Source of the DNA: Snodgrassella sp.
GTDB taxonomy: Bacteria > Pseudomonadota > Gammaproteobacteria > Burkholderiales > Neisseriaceae
Length of the DNA stretch: 64,000 nucleotides
Direction of reading: 5' to 3'
Assembly: GCA_024103515.1 (NCBI GenBank)
Contig: JAGGIK010000002.1
Location: 29,088 to 93,087 of the forward strand
The notes beneath the pieces are model-generated. The model ran no database searches and was not told where the DNA came from. It saw nothing but the letters and a program-made list of their open reading frames with translations. Positions 49,832 to 58,959 of this stretch are shown here, in pieces; position 1 is the first letter of the stretch, and each line of letters opens with the position of its first letter. A program made the position numbers and the translations under genes.

Positions 49832-51646
49832 ATGAGTAAAAACATTCGTAATATAGCGATCATCGCGCACGTCGACCATGGCAAAACCACTCTGGTAGAT
49901 CAGCTATTGCGCCAGTCTGGTACTTTCCGTGCTAACCAGCAGGTTGATGAACGCGTGATGGACAGCAATGATCTGGAAAAAGAACGTGGTATAACTATTC
50001 TTGCTAAGAATACTGCTATCGAATATGAAGGATATCATATCAACATTGTTGATACCCCCGGGCACGCCGATTTTGGTGGAGAAGTTGAACGTGTATTAGG
50101 TATGGTTGACTGCGTACTACTTTTAGTAGATGCACAGGAAGGCCCGATGCCACAAACCCGTTTTGTGACTAAAAAAGCGCTTGCACTAGGATTAAAACCG
50201 ATTGTTGTTATCAATAAAATTGACAAACCAAGTGCACGTCCGAGCTGGGTCATTGATCAGACATTTGAATTATTTGATAAATTGGGTGCCACTGACGAAC
50301 AATTAGATTTTCCAATTGTTTATGCCTCAGGCCTATCTGGTTTTGCCAAACTGGATGAAAATGACGAATCTAGCGATATGCGTTCGTTGTTCGATACCAT
50401 TCTAAAATACACGCCAGAACCTGCTGGTGATGCTGAACAGCCACTGCAATTACAAATTTCCCAGCTTGATTACGATAATTATACTGGCCGTCTTGGGATT
50501 GGCCGCATTCTAAATGGGCGCATCAAACCCGGTCAGGTAGTAGCCATTATGAATGAGGATAAACAGATTGGTCAGGGTCGTATTAACCAGTTGTTAGGCT
50601 TTAAAGGCTTGGAACGTATTCCATTAGAAGAAGCAGAAGCTGGCGATATTGTGACAATCTCCGGTCTTGAAGACATCGGTATTGGCGTTACCATTGCTGA
50701 TCGTGAACAGCCCAAAGGCCTGCCAATGCTTAGCGTGGATGAACCCACATTAACCATGGATTTTATGGTAAATACAAGCCCACTAGCTGGCACCGAAGGG
50801 AAATTTGTAACCAGCCGTCAAATTCGCGAACGTCTGCAAAAAGAACTACTGACCAATGTGGCTTTACGCGTTGAAGACACTGCTGATGCCGATGTATTCC
50901 GCGTATCTGGCCGTGGCGAACTGCATTTAACCATCTTAATTGAAAATATGCGACGTGAAGGCTACGAATTGGCTGTTGGTAAACCAAGAGTGGTCTTCCG
51001 CGAGATCGATGGAGTTAAATGCGAACCGTATGAAAATCTGACCGTAGATGTGGAAGACACAACTCAGGGTGCCGTTATGGAAGAATTGGGGCGTCGTCGT
51101 GGTGAACTGACCAATATGGAAAGTGATGGCAAAGGACGTACTCGCCTTGAATATCGTATCCCAGCGCGTGGTTTGATTGGTTTTCAGGGTGAATTCATGA
51201 CCATGACACGTGGCCAGGGACTGATGAGCCACGTATTTGATAGCTATGCACCCGTTAAAGCTGAGATTCCGGGTCGACGCAATGGTGTTTTGGTTTCGCA
51301 GGAACAAGGTGATGCTGTAGCTTATGCTTTATGGAATCTTGAAGATCGCGGACGCATGTTTATTAATCCCGGTGAGAAAATATACGAAGGGATGATTATT
51401 GGTATTCACAGCCGTGATAATGATCTGGTCGTGAATCCACTTAAAGGTAAAAAACTCACTAATGTACGAGCTTCTGGTACTGATGAAGCCGTTCGCCTAA
51501 CACCACCAATATTAATGTCGCTGGAAGCTGCGGTTGAATTTATTGATGATGATGAACTTGTAGAGATCACCCCGCAAACCATTCGTCTACGTAAACGCTA
51601 TCTCAGCGAACAGGAACGTCGCAAACACTTTAAAAAACTTGATTAG
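49832..51646 (+). CDS. typA: Translational GTPase TypA/BipA
   Basis: A 604-residue ribosome-binding GTPase involved in 50S assembly and stress adaptation. The G1 motif is AHVDHGKTT, switch [11 protein letters not shown]4 NKID and the TypA-specific KPSARPSWV follows. The EF-G-like domains and the C-terminal BipA-specific part ([23 protein letters not shown]) are complete. It is monocistronic, with an extended -10 element upstream and a hairpin downstream. Confidence 0.97.
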   Translation: MSKNIRNIAIIAHVDHGKTTLVDQLLRQSGTFRANQQVDERVMDSNDLEKERGITILAKNTAIEYEGYHINIVDTPGHADFGGEVERVLGMVDCVLLLVDAQEGPMPQTRFVTKKALALGLKPIVVINKIDKPSARPSWVIDQTFELFDKLGATDEQLDFPIVYASGLSGFAKLDENDESSDMRSLFDTILKYTPEPAGDAEQPLQLQISQLDYDNYTGRLGIGRILNGRIKPGQVVAIMNEDKQIGQGRINQLLGFKGLERIPLEEAEAGDIVTISGLEDIGIGVTIADREQPKGLPMLSVDEPTLTMDFMVNTSPLAGTEGKFVTSRQIRERLQKELLTNVALRVEDTADADVFRVSGRGELHLTILIENMRREGYELAVGKPRVVFREIDGVKCEPYENLTVDVEDTTQGAVMEELGRRRGELTNMESDGKGRTRLEYRIPARGLIGFQGEFMTMTRGQGLMSHVFDSYAPVKAEIPGRRNGVLVSQEQGDAVAYALWNLEDRGRMFINPGEKIYEGMIIGIHSRDNDLVVNPLKGKKLTNVRASGTDEAVRLTPPILMSLEAAVEFIDDDELVEITPQTIRLRKRYLSEQERRKHFKKLD

Positions 51647-51659
51647 ATGAGGTTTTAGT

Positions 51660-51693
51660 AAACACAGGTAGCTTATATTAAAGCTACCTGTTT
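51660..51693 (+). terminator. Terminator of typA
   Basis: CAGGTAGCTT and AAGCTACCTG, extended by AAA/TTT with a two-base bulge, flank a short AT loop 14 bases after typA. The T-tail is short (TTTGCTTGTT), so efficiency may be moderate. The 3' arm resembles the AGGCTACCTG core of some Neisseriaceae uptake sequences. Confidence 0.75.
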
Positions 51694-51928
51694 GCTTGTT
51701 ATCATCAAGTTAATTCGAGAATTCAGACTGCATATTGAAAAAAAAAAATTAAAACCATAATAGTAAGAATTTATTGATGGCTTAGTTGACCGGTCTGATA
51801 AAAAAGTTATTGGATTAACCATATCAATCATAACGAATTTTTGGCTTTTCTTACCTATTCTTTTATTGCACATTCATTCTCGAATCCCCATTGTACTGAT
51901 CCTGATTATTGTGAAGGGTTAAGCTTTT

Positions 51929-52417
51929 ATGAATGCTTTACTGGTCACTCTGGCTATTTTATTACTATGCATTGGACTTTTAGGAACCATCATTCCTGCC
52001 TTGCCCGGCCTGCCATTAATGTTTGGCGGAACTTGGCTTCTGGCTCTAAGCAGCAATTATCAGATTATCGGTGTACCTACCTTAATATCATTGGGTATGC
52101 TGACTTTATTTGGCTGTTTTATGGATTATCTAGCAGGAATGCTTGGTGCCAAACACAGCGGCGCCAGCAAAAGAGCCATATGGGGCTCATTCATCGGTTC
52201 TATTGTTGGCCTGTTTTTTGCTTTGCCTGGCATGTTACTGGGACCCATAATCGGTGCGGCAATCGGTGAATTTATTGCCCGGCGCAATCTTATGGCTGCC
52301 GGCAAAGTTAGTTTGGGTACCATGATTGGATTGGTTATTGGTGTAGTGGCCAAAATTGGCTGTGCTTTCGCCATTCTGATTACAATAGCAATTATGTATC
52401 TTATTGCTTTATTTTAA
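51929..52417 (+). CDS. DUF456 family membrane protein
   Basis: A 162-residue protein made almost entirely of hydrophobic helices with small-residue faces: LLCIGLLGTIIPALPGLPLMFGGTWL near the start, GMLGAKHSGASKRAIWGSFIGSIVG, and a glycine-rich third part with GPIIGAAIGEF. This is the DUF456 pattern, of unknown function. The start has GAAGGG upstream. It lies between typA and mfd. Confidence 0.85.
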   Translation: MNALLVTLAILLLCIGLLGTIIPALPGLPLMFGGTWLLALSSNYQIIGVPTLISLGMLTLFGCFMDYLAGMLGAKHSGASKRAIWGSFIGSIVGLFFALPGMLLGPIIGAAIGEFIARRNLMAAGKVSLGTMIGLVIGVVAKIGCAFAILITIAIMYLIALF

Positions 52418-52540
52418 TTCCTGCTCAGCATTGTCCTTAATTAAATGCTGATATTTCTGAATAATCTGTGTTACAGGCTTGTCTTATATTTGCTTGCCCA
52501 TAAGTAACATAATAAAACATTTTCAATTCCTTGATAAATT

Positions 52541-55500
52541 ATGCCCGACGATAACTCTTTTCCATTACCCAAAGCCAAGCAGACAGTATATTGGCCCAAT
52601 CTAAATGCTGGCAGCCTATCCTTGTTGCTACAGCAGTATTTACCAGCCAAAGAAATCAAAATTATATTAACTGTAGACACCGAGCAAGCCATTCGCATTC
52701 AGTCTGCTTGGCAATTTTTTGACCCTGAAGCTAGAGTGATGTTTTTTCCTGACTGGGAAACCCTACCATACGAACATTTTTCTCCACATCAGGAATTGGT
52801 ATCAGAACGGTTAAGTACCTTATGGCAATTAAAAAATGGGTTAGTAGATGTTTTATTACTGCCACTAGCCACGGCGATGCAAAAAATTGCGCCACCGTCG
52901 TTTCTTCTCGGTCGCACATTCTGGTTAAACATAGGACAGCAGCTGGATGTAGACGCATTAAAGAATAGCCTGATTGAAGCTGGATACAATCATGTTAATC
53001 ATGTTGTCGCTACTGGAGAATTTGCCACGCGTGGCGGTATATTAGATATATTTCCCATGGGAAGCGATACTCCGTTTCGGCTTGATCTGTTTGATAATGA
53101 AATCGATAGTATCAAAACTTTTGATGCGGATAGTCAGCGTACTTTAACCAGTGTTAATGAAATCCGTTTGCTGCCGGCGCATGAATTTCCTACTGATAGA
53201 GACGCACAAAAAATTTTTCGTAGTCGCTTTCGTGAGGAAATCAACAGTGACCCACGTCATGCTACTGTTTATAATGCAGTTTCGGAGGGGCAATTCGGTG
53301 CGGGTGTCGAATACTACTCGCCTTTATTTTTTGAAGACGAATGTGTTAGCATATTTGAATATATAAATCAACAGGCGCTTCTGGTGTGTATTGGTGACAT
53401 TCACACGGAAGCAGCACGCATTTGGCAGGATGTAAAACAACGGTATCTATTGGCACAAGGTGATCCAAACTATCCACCTTTACCACCCCAGTACCTCTTC
53501 TTGAGCGAAGACCAGTTTGGAGCCAAGATCAAACCTTTTGCCAAACTGGTGCCACAAATCAGCACAGACTCGTCTTATAGTTTGCCTGTAATTGCCGTCA
53601 ATCGGCAGGCTGATGATCCGTTACAAGCCTTAAAATCTTTTCTGCAAAAAAACAGCGGGCGAACACTGATATGTGCAGAAAGCCTCGGACGACGCGAAAC
53701 CATGCTGAACTTTGTGCACGAATACGGAATGCATCCAGCCATCGTTCACAATTGGTCAGATTTTCTTAACAGCACCGCCAAGCTGTGCTTGACTACGGCG
53801 CCATTAGCCGACGGATTTCAGCTTCCACAAGCTAAACTAGTGATTATCACCGAAGCAGATTTGTATCATTACATTGCGCGCGGTCGGCAAATACGTCGTA
53901 AACACAAAGCAGTTTCAGACGGCATGCTGCGTGATCTGGCTGAAATCAAAATTGGTGATCCGGTAGTACATGAACAGCACGGCATTGGCCGATATCAAGG
54001 TTTGGTCACTTTAGATCTTGGTGAAGGCATGTGCGAAATGATGTTACTGGAATATGCGGAAGGTTCACAGCTCTATGTTCCTGTTTCTCAATTACAACTG
54101 ATTTCACGCTATGCCGGTAAGGCTCAGGAACACATCAGTTTGCATAAACTAGGGCATGGCGCTTGGGATAAAGCCCGACATAAAGCAGCAGAAAAAGCGC
54201 GTGATACAGCTGCGGAATTACTCAATCTCTATGCACAACGTGAAGCTCAACAAGGACACAAATTTTCACTAAATGAGATAGACTATCAGGCATTTGCGCA
54301 GGGATTTGGCTACCAAGAAACGGAAGATCAGGCTACAGCCATTGCCGCCACCCTAAAAGATCTATGTGCAGAAAAACCCATGGATAGGCTGATATGTGGT
54401 GATGTCGGGTTTGGTAAAACAGAGGTTGCCTTGCGTGCCGCATTTGTTGCGGCAATGGCTGGAAAACAGGTTGTGGTACTGGCACCAACGACCTTGCTAG
54501 TAGAACAGCATGCCCAAAACTTTACCGACCGGTTTGCTGATTTCCCCGTTAAAGTTGCACAACTTTCGCGTTTTAATAGCAGCAAGCAAACACAAAATAT
54601 TCTGACTGGACTTGCCAATGGTACCGTCGATATCGTTATCGGCACTCATAAACTGGTTCAACCTGATGTGCATTTTAAAAATCTTGGATTGGTGATCATA
54701 GATGAAGAACATCGCTTTGGTGTTCGGCAGAAAGAACAACTCAAACGCTTGCGTGCAAATGTCGATGTTCTAACCTTAACTGCAACGCCTATCCCTCGTA
54801 CCTTAAGCATGGCTTTAGAAGGGTTGCGTGATTTTTCATTAATTACCACCGCTCCTAGCCGACGACTGGCAGTGAAAACCTTTGTTCGACCTGTAAGTGA
54901 CGGTTTGATCCGTGAAGCAGTTATTCGAGAATTGAAACGTGGTGGTCAAGTATTTTTCTTGCATAACGAAGTAGCCACTATTGCCAATACCTACGAAAAA
55001 TTAACCGAACTATTGCCTGAGGCACGCATTGGCGTAGCTCATGGACAGTTACGTGAGCGTGAGCTCGAACAGGTAATGCGCGACTTTCTACAACAGCGCT
55101 ATAATGTATTACTTTGCTCCACCATCATCGAAACCGGTATCGACATACCTAATGCCAATACCATTATCATTGAAAGGGCAGATAAATTTGGTTTAGCCCA
55201 ACTGCATCAGCTGCGTGGGCGCGTCGGTCGTTCTCATCATCAGGCTTATGCATATTTACTGATTCCAGAATCAACCACTAAAGATGCCCAGAAACGGCTT
55301 GAAGCAATAGAAATTGCCGATGAGCTGGGCGCCGGATTTACATTGGCGATGCAGGATTTAGAAATTCGTGGAGCCGGAGAGATACTTGGCGAAGGTCAAT
55401 CAGGTGAAATGATTCATGTAGGCTTTACTTTATATACCGAAATGCTTAAACAAGCTGTGCGAAATCTAAAAAAAGGTCGCGAACCAGATCTTGATGCCCC

Positions 55501-55945
55501 ACTTGGCATTACCAGCGAAATAAAACTACATAGTCCTGCATTGCTTCCAGAAAGTTATTGTGCCGATATCCATGCACGTTTGGTTTTATATAAACGTCTA
55601 GCCAGTTGTGAAACCGAAGCACAGATTGATGAAATTCATGAAGAGCTGATTGACCGTTTTGGGTTACCAGAGCCAGCAGTATCAACCTTAATTGCCAGCC
55701 ATCATTTGCGCATACGTGCTACAAAATTAGGCATTACTGCAATAGATGCCAGCAATGAAGCCATTATATTTACCTTTGGAAAACAACATCAGATTAATCC
55801 AGCAACCATCGTATCAATTATGCAAAGCGATAAGAATTATCGCCTTATTGGTGCAGATAAATTACGGATTACCATCGTCATAGAAGATGTCCTGCAACGC
55901 GTACAGATCATTAAGAACATTATGAAACAACTCAGTGTAAGTTAA
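52541..55945 (+). CDS. mfd: Transcription-repair coupling factor
   Basis: Mfd removes stalled RNA polymerase from lesions and recruits UvrA. The protein is 1134 residues, full length. It starts with the UvrB-homology region (GEFATRGGILDIFPMGSD near residue 160), then the RNA-polymerase-interacting domain (KIGDPVVHEQHGIGRYQGL, near residue 470) and the SF2 translocase with Walker A GDVGFGKTEVALRAA, DEEH and TATPIPRTLSMAL. The later RIGVAHGQLRE, IIETGIDIPNANTII and QLRGRVGRS segments and the C-terminal UvrA-interacting domain are all present. Confidence 0.97.
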   Translation: MPDDNSFPLPKAKQTVYWPNLNAGSLSLLLQQYLPAKEIKIILTVDTEQAIRIQSAWQFFDPEARVMFFPDWETLPYEHFSPHQELVSERLSTLWQLKNGLVDVLLLPLATAMQKIAPPSFLLGRTFWLNIGQQLDVDALKNSLIEAGYNHVNHVVATGEFATRGGILDIFPMGSDTPFRLDLFDNEIDSIKTFDADSQRTLTSVNEIRLLPAHEFPTDRDAQKIFRSRFREEINSDPRHATVYNAVSEGQFGAGVEYYSPLFFEDECVSIFEYINQQALLVCIGDIHTEAARIWQDVKQRYLLAQGDPNYPPLPPQYLFLSEDQFGAKIKPFAKLVPQISTDSSYSLPVIAVNRQADDPLQALKSFLQKNSGRTLICAESLGRRETMLNFVHEYGMHPAIVHNWSDFLNSTAKLCLTTAPLADGFQLPQAKLVIITEADLYHYIARGRQIRRKHKAVSDGMLRDLAEIKIGDPVVHEQHGIGRYQGLVTLDLGEGMCEMMLLEYAEGSQLYVPVSQLQLISRYAGKAQEHISLHKLGHGAWDKARHKAAEKARDTAAELLNLYAQREAQQGHKFSLNEIDYQAFAQGFGYQETEDQATAIAATLKDLCAEKPMDRLICGDVGFGKTEVALRAAFVAAMAGKQVVVLAPTTLLVEQHAQNFTDRFADFPVKVAQLSRFNSSKQTQNILTGLANGTVDIVIGTHKLVQPDVHFKNLGLVIIDEEHRFGVRQKEQLKRLRANVDVLTLTATPIPRTLSMALEGLRDFSLITTAPSRRLAVKTFVRPVSDGLIREAVIRELKRGGQVFFLHNEVATIANTYEKLTELLPEARIGVAHGQLRERELEQVMRDFLQQRYNVLLCSTIIETGIDIPNANTIIIERADKFGLAQLHQLRGRVGRSHHQAYAYLLIPESTTKDAQKRLEAIEIADELGAGFTLAMQDLEIRGAGEILGEGQSGEMIHVGFTLYTEMLKQAVRNLKKGREPDLDAPLGITSEIKLHSPALLPESYCADIHARLVLYKRLASCETEAQIDEIHEELIDRFGLPEPAVSTLIASHHLRIRATKLGITAIDASNEAIIFTFGKQHQINPATIVSIMQSDKNYRLIGADKLRITIVIEDVLQRVQIIKNIMKQLSVS
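53914..53925 (-). repeat. Exact Neisseria-type DNA uptake sequence (AT-DUS) inside mfd
   Basis: TTCAGACGGCAT is the exact reverse complement of ATGCCGTCTGAA, the 12-base uptake sequence bound by ComP during natural transformation in Neisseria. It encodes part of VSDGML in mfd. I saw only one exact copy in the window; near copies with GCAGTCTGA occur at 18814, 49595, 51723 and 61052. Confidence 0.7.
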
Positions 55946-56182
55946 AACTTTCATAAATACCGTATAGTCCTTTCTTTAAAACAATAATTATCCTATAAAT
56001 CAAATACTTAAAATTATTTTCAGATGGGCTAATTATTGTTTAAACGAGAGAGGTAGAAACCCATTAAATCGGTTGACAATTGCATTCCATTTAGGCAATT
56101 TTCATAAAGTATTAAAAGCGGATTTACGCAATTTGCTCATCTGGTAATTGGCAAGATTGTTTATGATTGTTCTTTACAATCA

Positions 56183-56878
56183 TCAATCAAATTTAAATAA
56201 ATCATAACCGTATTGGCGTAACCACATTTTTGCCTGCGCGATTTGCGAAGTATATTGGGCTACCAATGACCAGAAAGCCTGACTGTGATTAGGGTGTTTT
56301 AAATGACTCAGCTCATGGATACATACATAATCAATGACATAGTCTGGCGCACCTATCAATCTCCAGTTTAAACGGATACCAGTCTGATTTCGACATACCC
56401 CCCAAAATGTTTTGGATTGACTAAGAGCCATTGCTTTCGGCCACAGTTGCATAATCTGCGCCCAATGTCCCAATCGAGTAATCAATTCATTTTGCGCCTG
56501 AGCTTTTAACCAATTAACAATTAATTGACGCAGATCTTCTAACGGCAAATCTGGCAATGTAAATCCCAACTGTTGATTCCATAATATAATATTAGTTTGG
56601 GAAATTTCATACATATAAGACTGACCACGAAACCAAATTTTCTTGGGCAAGGCCTTGACTGTTTGCTTAATTTGTTGCGCTTGGAGCCAAAATTGGATTA
56701 AGTTGTGCTCATTATCACACAACCAGTGCTGCACTTTTTTTAGTGTCAAACAAGACGGAACATTAATGCTAACATTTCCAGCCCGATCAAGCCTTAAAAT
56801 AATTTTTTTACGAGCACTACGTTTAAACTTTAACTCAATCAGCTCACCATTACGTGCTGTATATTTAAGCAAGGACAT
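56183..56878 (-). CDS. YgjP-like metallopeptidase (DUF45, M48-related)
   Basis: A 231-residue protein with the zinc motif HELSHL followed by KHPNHSQAFW (near residue 190), the YgjP/WLM signature; GVCRNQTGIRLNWRL and the preceding KKIILRLDRAGNVSINVP fold pattern also fit. Family members are predicted zinc peptidases of unknown target, often near acyltransferase and tRNA-synthetase genes in Neisseriaceae. It is the last gene of the minus-strand run that begins with glyQ, after a 236-base gap to plsC. Confidence 0.85.
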   Translation of the reverse strand: MSLLKYTARNGELIELKFKRSARKKIILRLDRAGNVSINVPSCLTLKKVQHWLCDNEHNLIQFWLQAQQIKQTVKALPKKIWFRGQSYMYEISQTNIILWNQQLGFTLPDLPLEDLRQLIVNWLKAQAQNELITRLGHWAQIMQLWPKAMALSQSKTFWGVCRNQTGIRLNWRLIGAPDYVIDYVCIHELSHLKHPNHSQAFWSLVAQYTSQIAQAKMWLRQYGYDLFKFD

Positions 56879-57114
56879 ATTGATGAATTAACGTGTATAA
56901 AAAATGGGGGACAGTATCACAGACAGTATATGCAGATCTTACCCTCAGTATGCGGATAGAACCAAATGTATAGCAACTTAATCAATCAAATTTAAGTTTA
57001 CATTAGCAATAAATAAAATAATGCAACCAGTTCAAAATTTTATAATTAACATTAGCAGATGCTTAAATCTTCAACTATCCTAATTAAACTTGATAATGAA
57101 AATAATTGGCCACA

Positions 57115-57876
57115 TCAAAAAGGATAAAGCGGTGTCGGACTTTGCCGATTTTCAGGTGAAAATGGCCCTACACCTTGAATTTTAACTTGTTCATCTTCAA
57201 TCCAACTTTCGCAAACCTTGATTAGCTCTTCTGGAGTGGCCGCATCATCATAAGCTATAGGCATGCCGATCACTACAGTGATTTTGCCAGGATACTTAAA
57301 AAAAGAATCCTTAGGCCAGAATTCACCACTATTCAAAGCTATTGGTAACAGATTCATCTTCAGGTTTTGCGCCAGACGAGCCGCACCCTTTTTATAAAGA
57401 CCACGATAACCAGGCTTAATGCGCGTGCCTTCAGGGAAAATACAGATTGACATTCCTCTATCATGACAGATTTTTCCTTGATTAATAATCTGCTGATTGG
57501 CAGATCTAGGATTATTACGATCAATACCAATTGTGCCGCGCCATTTCAAAGCCCAGCCAAATATAGGAATCCAAAACAATTCGCGCTTAGCGACAAAAGT
57601 CAGATTAGGAAAAAACGCCAACAAAGCCAGAGTTTCCCAGCCAGACTGATGTTTACAACACACAATAATCGGTTCAGTTGGAATATTTTCTCGACCAATA
57701 GTTTCATATTTTAAACCGATTATCTTTTCAAGCATCAACAAAAGAGTTTTGGCCCAAATCGCTGTAGACCACATAACTCCTTTAGGAAAGGCGATAGAAA
57801 AAATGACAACCCAGATCCACACCAAAGAAAAAATGCATAAACCAAACCAATAGATCAAATTTCTTAATAACAGCAT
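57115..57876 (-). CDS. plsC: 1-acyl-sn-glycerol-3-phosphate acyltransferase
   Basis: PlsC adds the second acyl chain to make phosphatidic acid at the inner membrane. The 253-residue protein has an N-terminal hydrophobic pair (residues 5-55), block I CKHQSGWET (an HX4E form of HX4D), block III FPEGTRIKPG near residue 155 and a final IGMPIA block. The start ATG 57876 follows the gmhB stop by one base (TGACATG), with AGGGAAG upstream. A frame open further upstream lies inside gmhB. Confidence 0.92.
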   Translation of the reverse strand: MLLLRNLIYWFGLCIFSLVWIWVVIFSIAFPKGVMWSTAIWAKTLLLMLEKIIGLKYETIGRENIPTEPIIVCCKHQSGWETLALLAFFPNLTFVAKRELFWIPIFGWALKWRGTIGIDRNNPRSANQQIINQGKICHDRGMSICIFPEGTRIKPGYRGLYKKGAARLAQNLKMNLLPIALNSGEFWPKDSFFKYPGKITVVIGMPIAYDDAATPEELIKVCESWIEDEQVKIQGVGPFSPENRQSPTPLYPF

Positions 57877-57877
57877 G

Positions 57878-58456
57878 TCAATCTTCCCTAACCACCTTTT
57901 CATCCTGCATGCGACAGAATTTTGCGAAATCCAGCAGATCATCATAGACCTGTGTATCTTCAGGTAATTCCTGCATTTTCAGCGTTTCCTTCCCTTTACC
58001 AGTTAAAACCAGCACCGGGTGTCCACCTATTTCATCAATTGCCTGCATATCACGCATACCATCACCCACCAACCAAGTGTTTTCAGGTTTCATGTGCAAT
58101 CTTTCCAGTATATCTAATAGTAGTCCTGGTTTTGGCTTGCGACATTCACATTTAGCATTCATGGTGTGAGGACAAAACCAGATTCCGCTTAAACGGCCTC
58201 CGGCTTTTTGAACGTGCTGATGCAATTTACTATGAACCTCGTTAAGCTGCTGCATAGTCACCCGGTTTAGTCCGATTCCAGACATATTTTCCGCTACTAC
58301 AACGGTATAACCACTTTGTGTCAGAAAAGCAATTGCATCCATACTACCAGGAATAGGTTTCCACTGATCTGGATTACTGACAGGATCTTGGCTCATTACA
58401 TTAATTACCCCATCACGATCAAGAATGATCAATTTATTTTTCCCATTTAAAGCCAT
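57878..58456 (-). CDS. gmhB: D-glycero-D-manno-heptose 1,7-bisphosphate phosphatase
   Basis: GmhB removes the C7 phosphate during ADP-heptose synthesis for the LPS core. The 192-residue HAD protein has the nucleophile motif LDRDGVINV (Asp near residues 12 and 14), the zinc-loop CPHTMNAKCECRKPKPG near residue 106 and the acidic motif VGDGMRDMQA. Motif II reads AENMSGIG where many relatives have TNQSGIG, a mild variation. It sits between plsC and an uncharacterised gene. Confidence 0.9.
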   Translation of the reverse strand: MALNGKNKLIILDRDGVINVMSQDPVSNPDQWKPIPGSMDAIAFLTQSGYTVVVAENMSGIGLNRVTMQQLNEVHSKLHQHVQKAGGRLSGIWFCPHTMNAKCECRKPKPGLLLDILERLHMKPENTWLVGDGMRDMQAIDEIGGHPVLVLTGKGKETLKMQELPEDTQVYDDLLDFAKFCRMQDEKVVRED

Positions 58457-58475
58457 TGCGTCAATCCTTATCTAA

Positions 58476-58916
58476 CTACCGCAAACTTTGACGCCATTCA
58501 TGCAGAGCCTGATCAAACACACCCTCAAGCAATATCTGATTAGCATGATTCACTTCTACATGATAAAAACTTTGTAATGCTGGCGTATTCAGAGCCTGAA
58601 CATAATCCTCCATGAAACGGCCATATCCTTCGTCCTCATCGTCATAATAAAAAAGAGAAAAACGCAGTCCTTCCGCATTAAAATCTCGATCTTCTAGACT
58701 TCCAGACATTTGCGTCAGCACAAATTCAGCACCACTGATTTTTCGCGCTTTCAATGCCGCCATATCTTTAGCAGCAAGCTCACACCATTGCGGATTATGC
58801 AAATTACGCTGGACAATCCAAGACCAGTAATAGCCCATATGTGTAGCCGCATGTTCCTGCCCTAACAAAGAAGGATAGTCTTCTTCCGTATGAAACATGA
58901 TACTATCAAGAATCAT
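58476..58916 (-). CDS. Conserved acidic protein of unknown function
   Basis: A 146-residue soluble protein, rich in Asp, Glu, His and Trp. The segment EHAATHMGYYWSWIVQRNL near residue 20 and the acidic FYYDDEDEGYGRFMEDYVQAL near residue 90 are distinctive; the first resembles the DUF7832-type pattern seen in small proteins. The ATG at 58916 is preferred because an upstream frame would run into glyS. It has no signal peptide or membrane segment. Its place between glyS and gmhB suggests cotranscription but gives no function. Confidence 0.75.
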   Translation of the reverse strand: MILDSIMFHTEEDYPSLLGQEHAATHMGYYWSWIVQRNLHNPQWCELAAKDMAALKARKISGAEFVLTQMSGSLEDRDFNAEGLRFSLFYYDDEDEGYGRFMEDYVQALNTPALQSFYHVEVNHANQILLEGVFDQALHEWRQSLR

Positions 58917-58959
58917 AAACACTCTTTCAATATGGGTGAAAAAACAATTTGCGCTAAGC

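Noticed and set aside
50936-51307. A 123-residue minus-strand frame
   Set aside because: Antisense to typA, explained by codon bias of the real gene.
51841-52269. A 142-residue + strand frame overlapping the DUF456 gene
   Set aside because: It runs out of frame through the hydrophobic DUF456 gene, which has the better start, ribosome site and recognisable sequence.
54328-54645. A 105-residue minus-strand frame in mfd
   Set aside because: Antisense to the conserved helicase domain of mfd.
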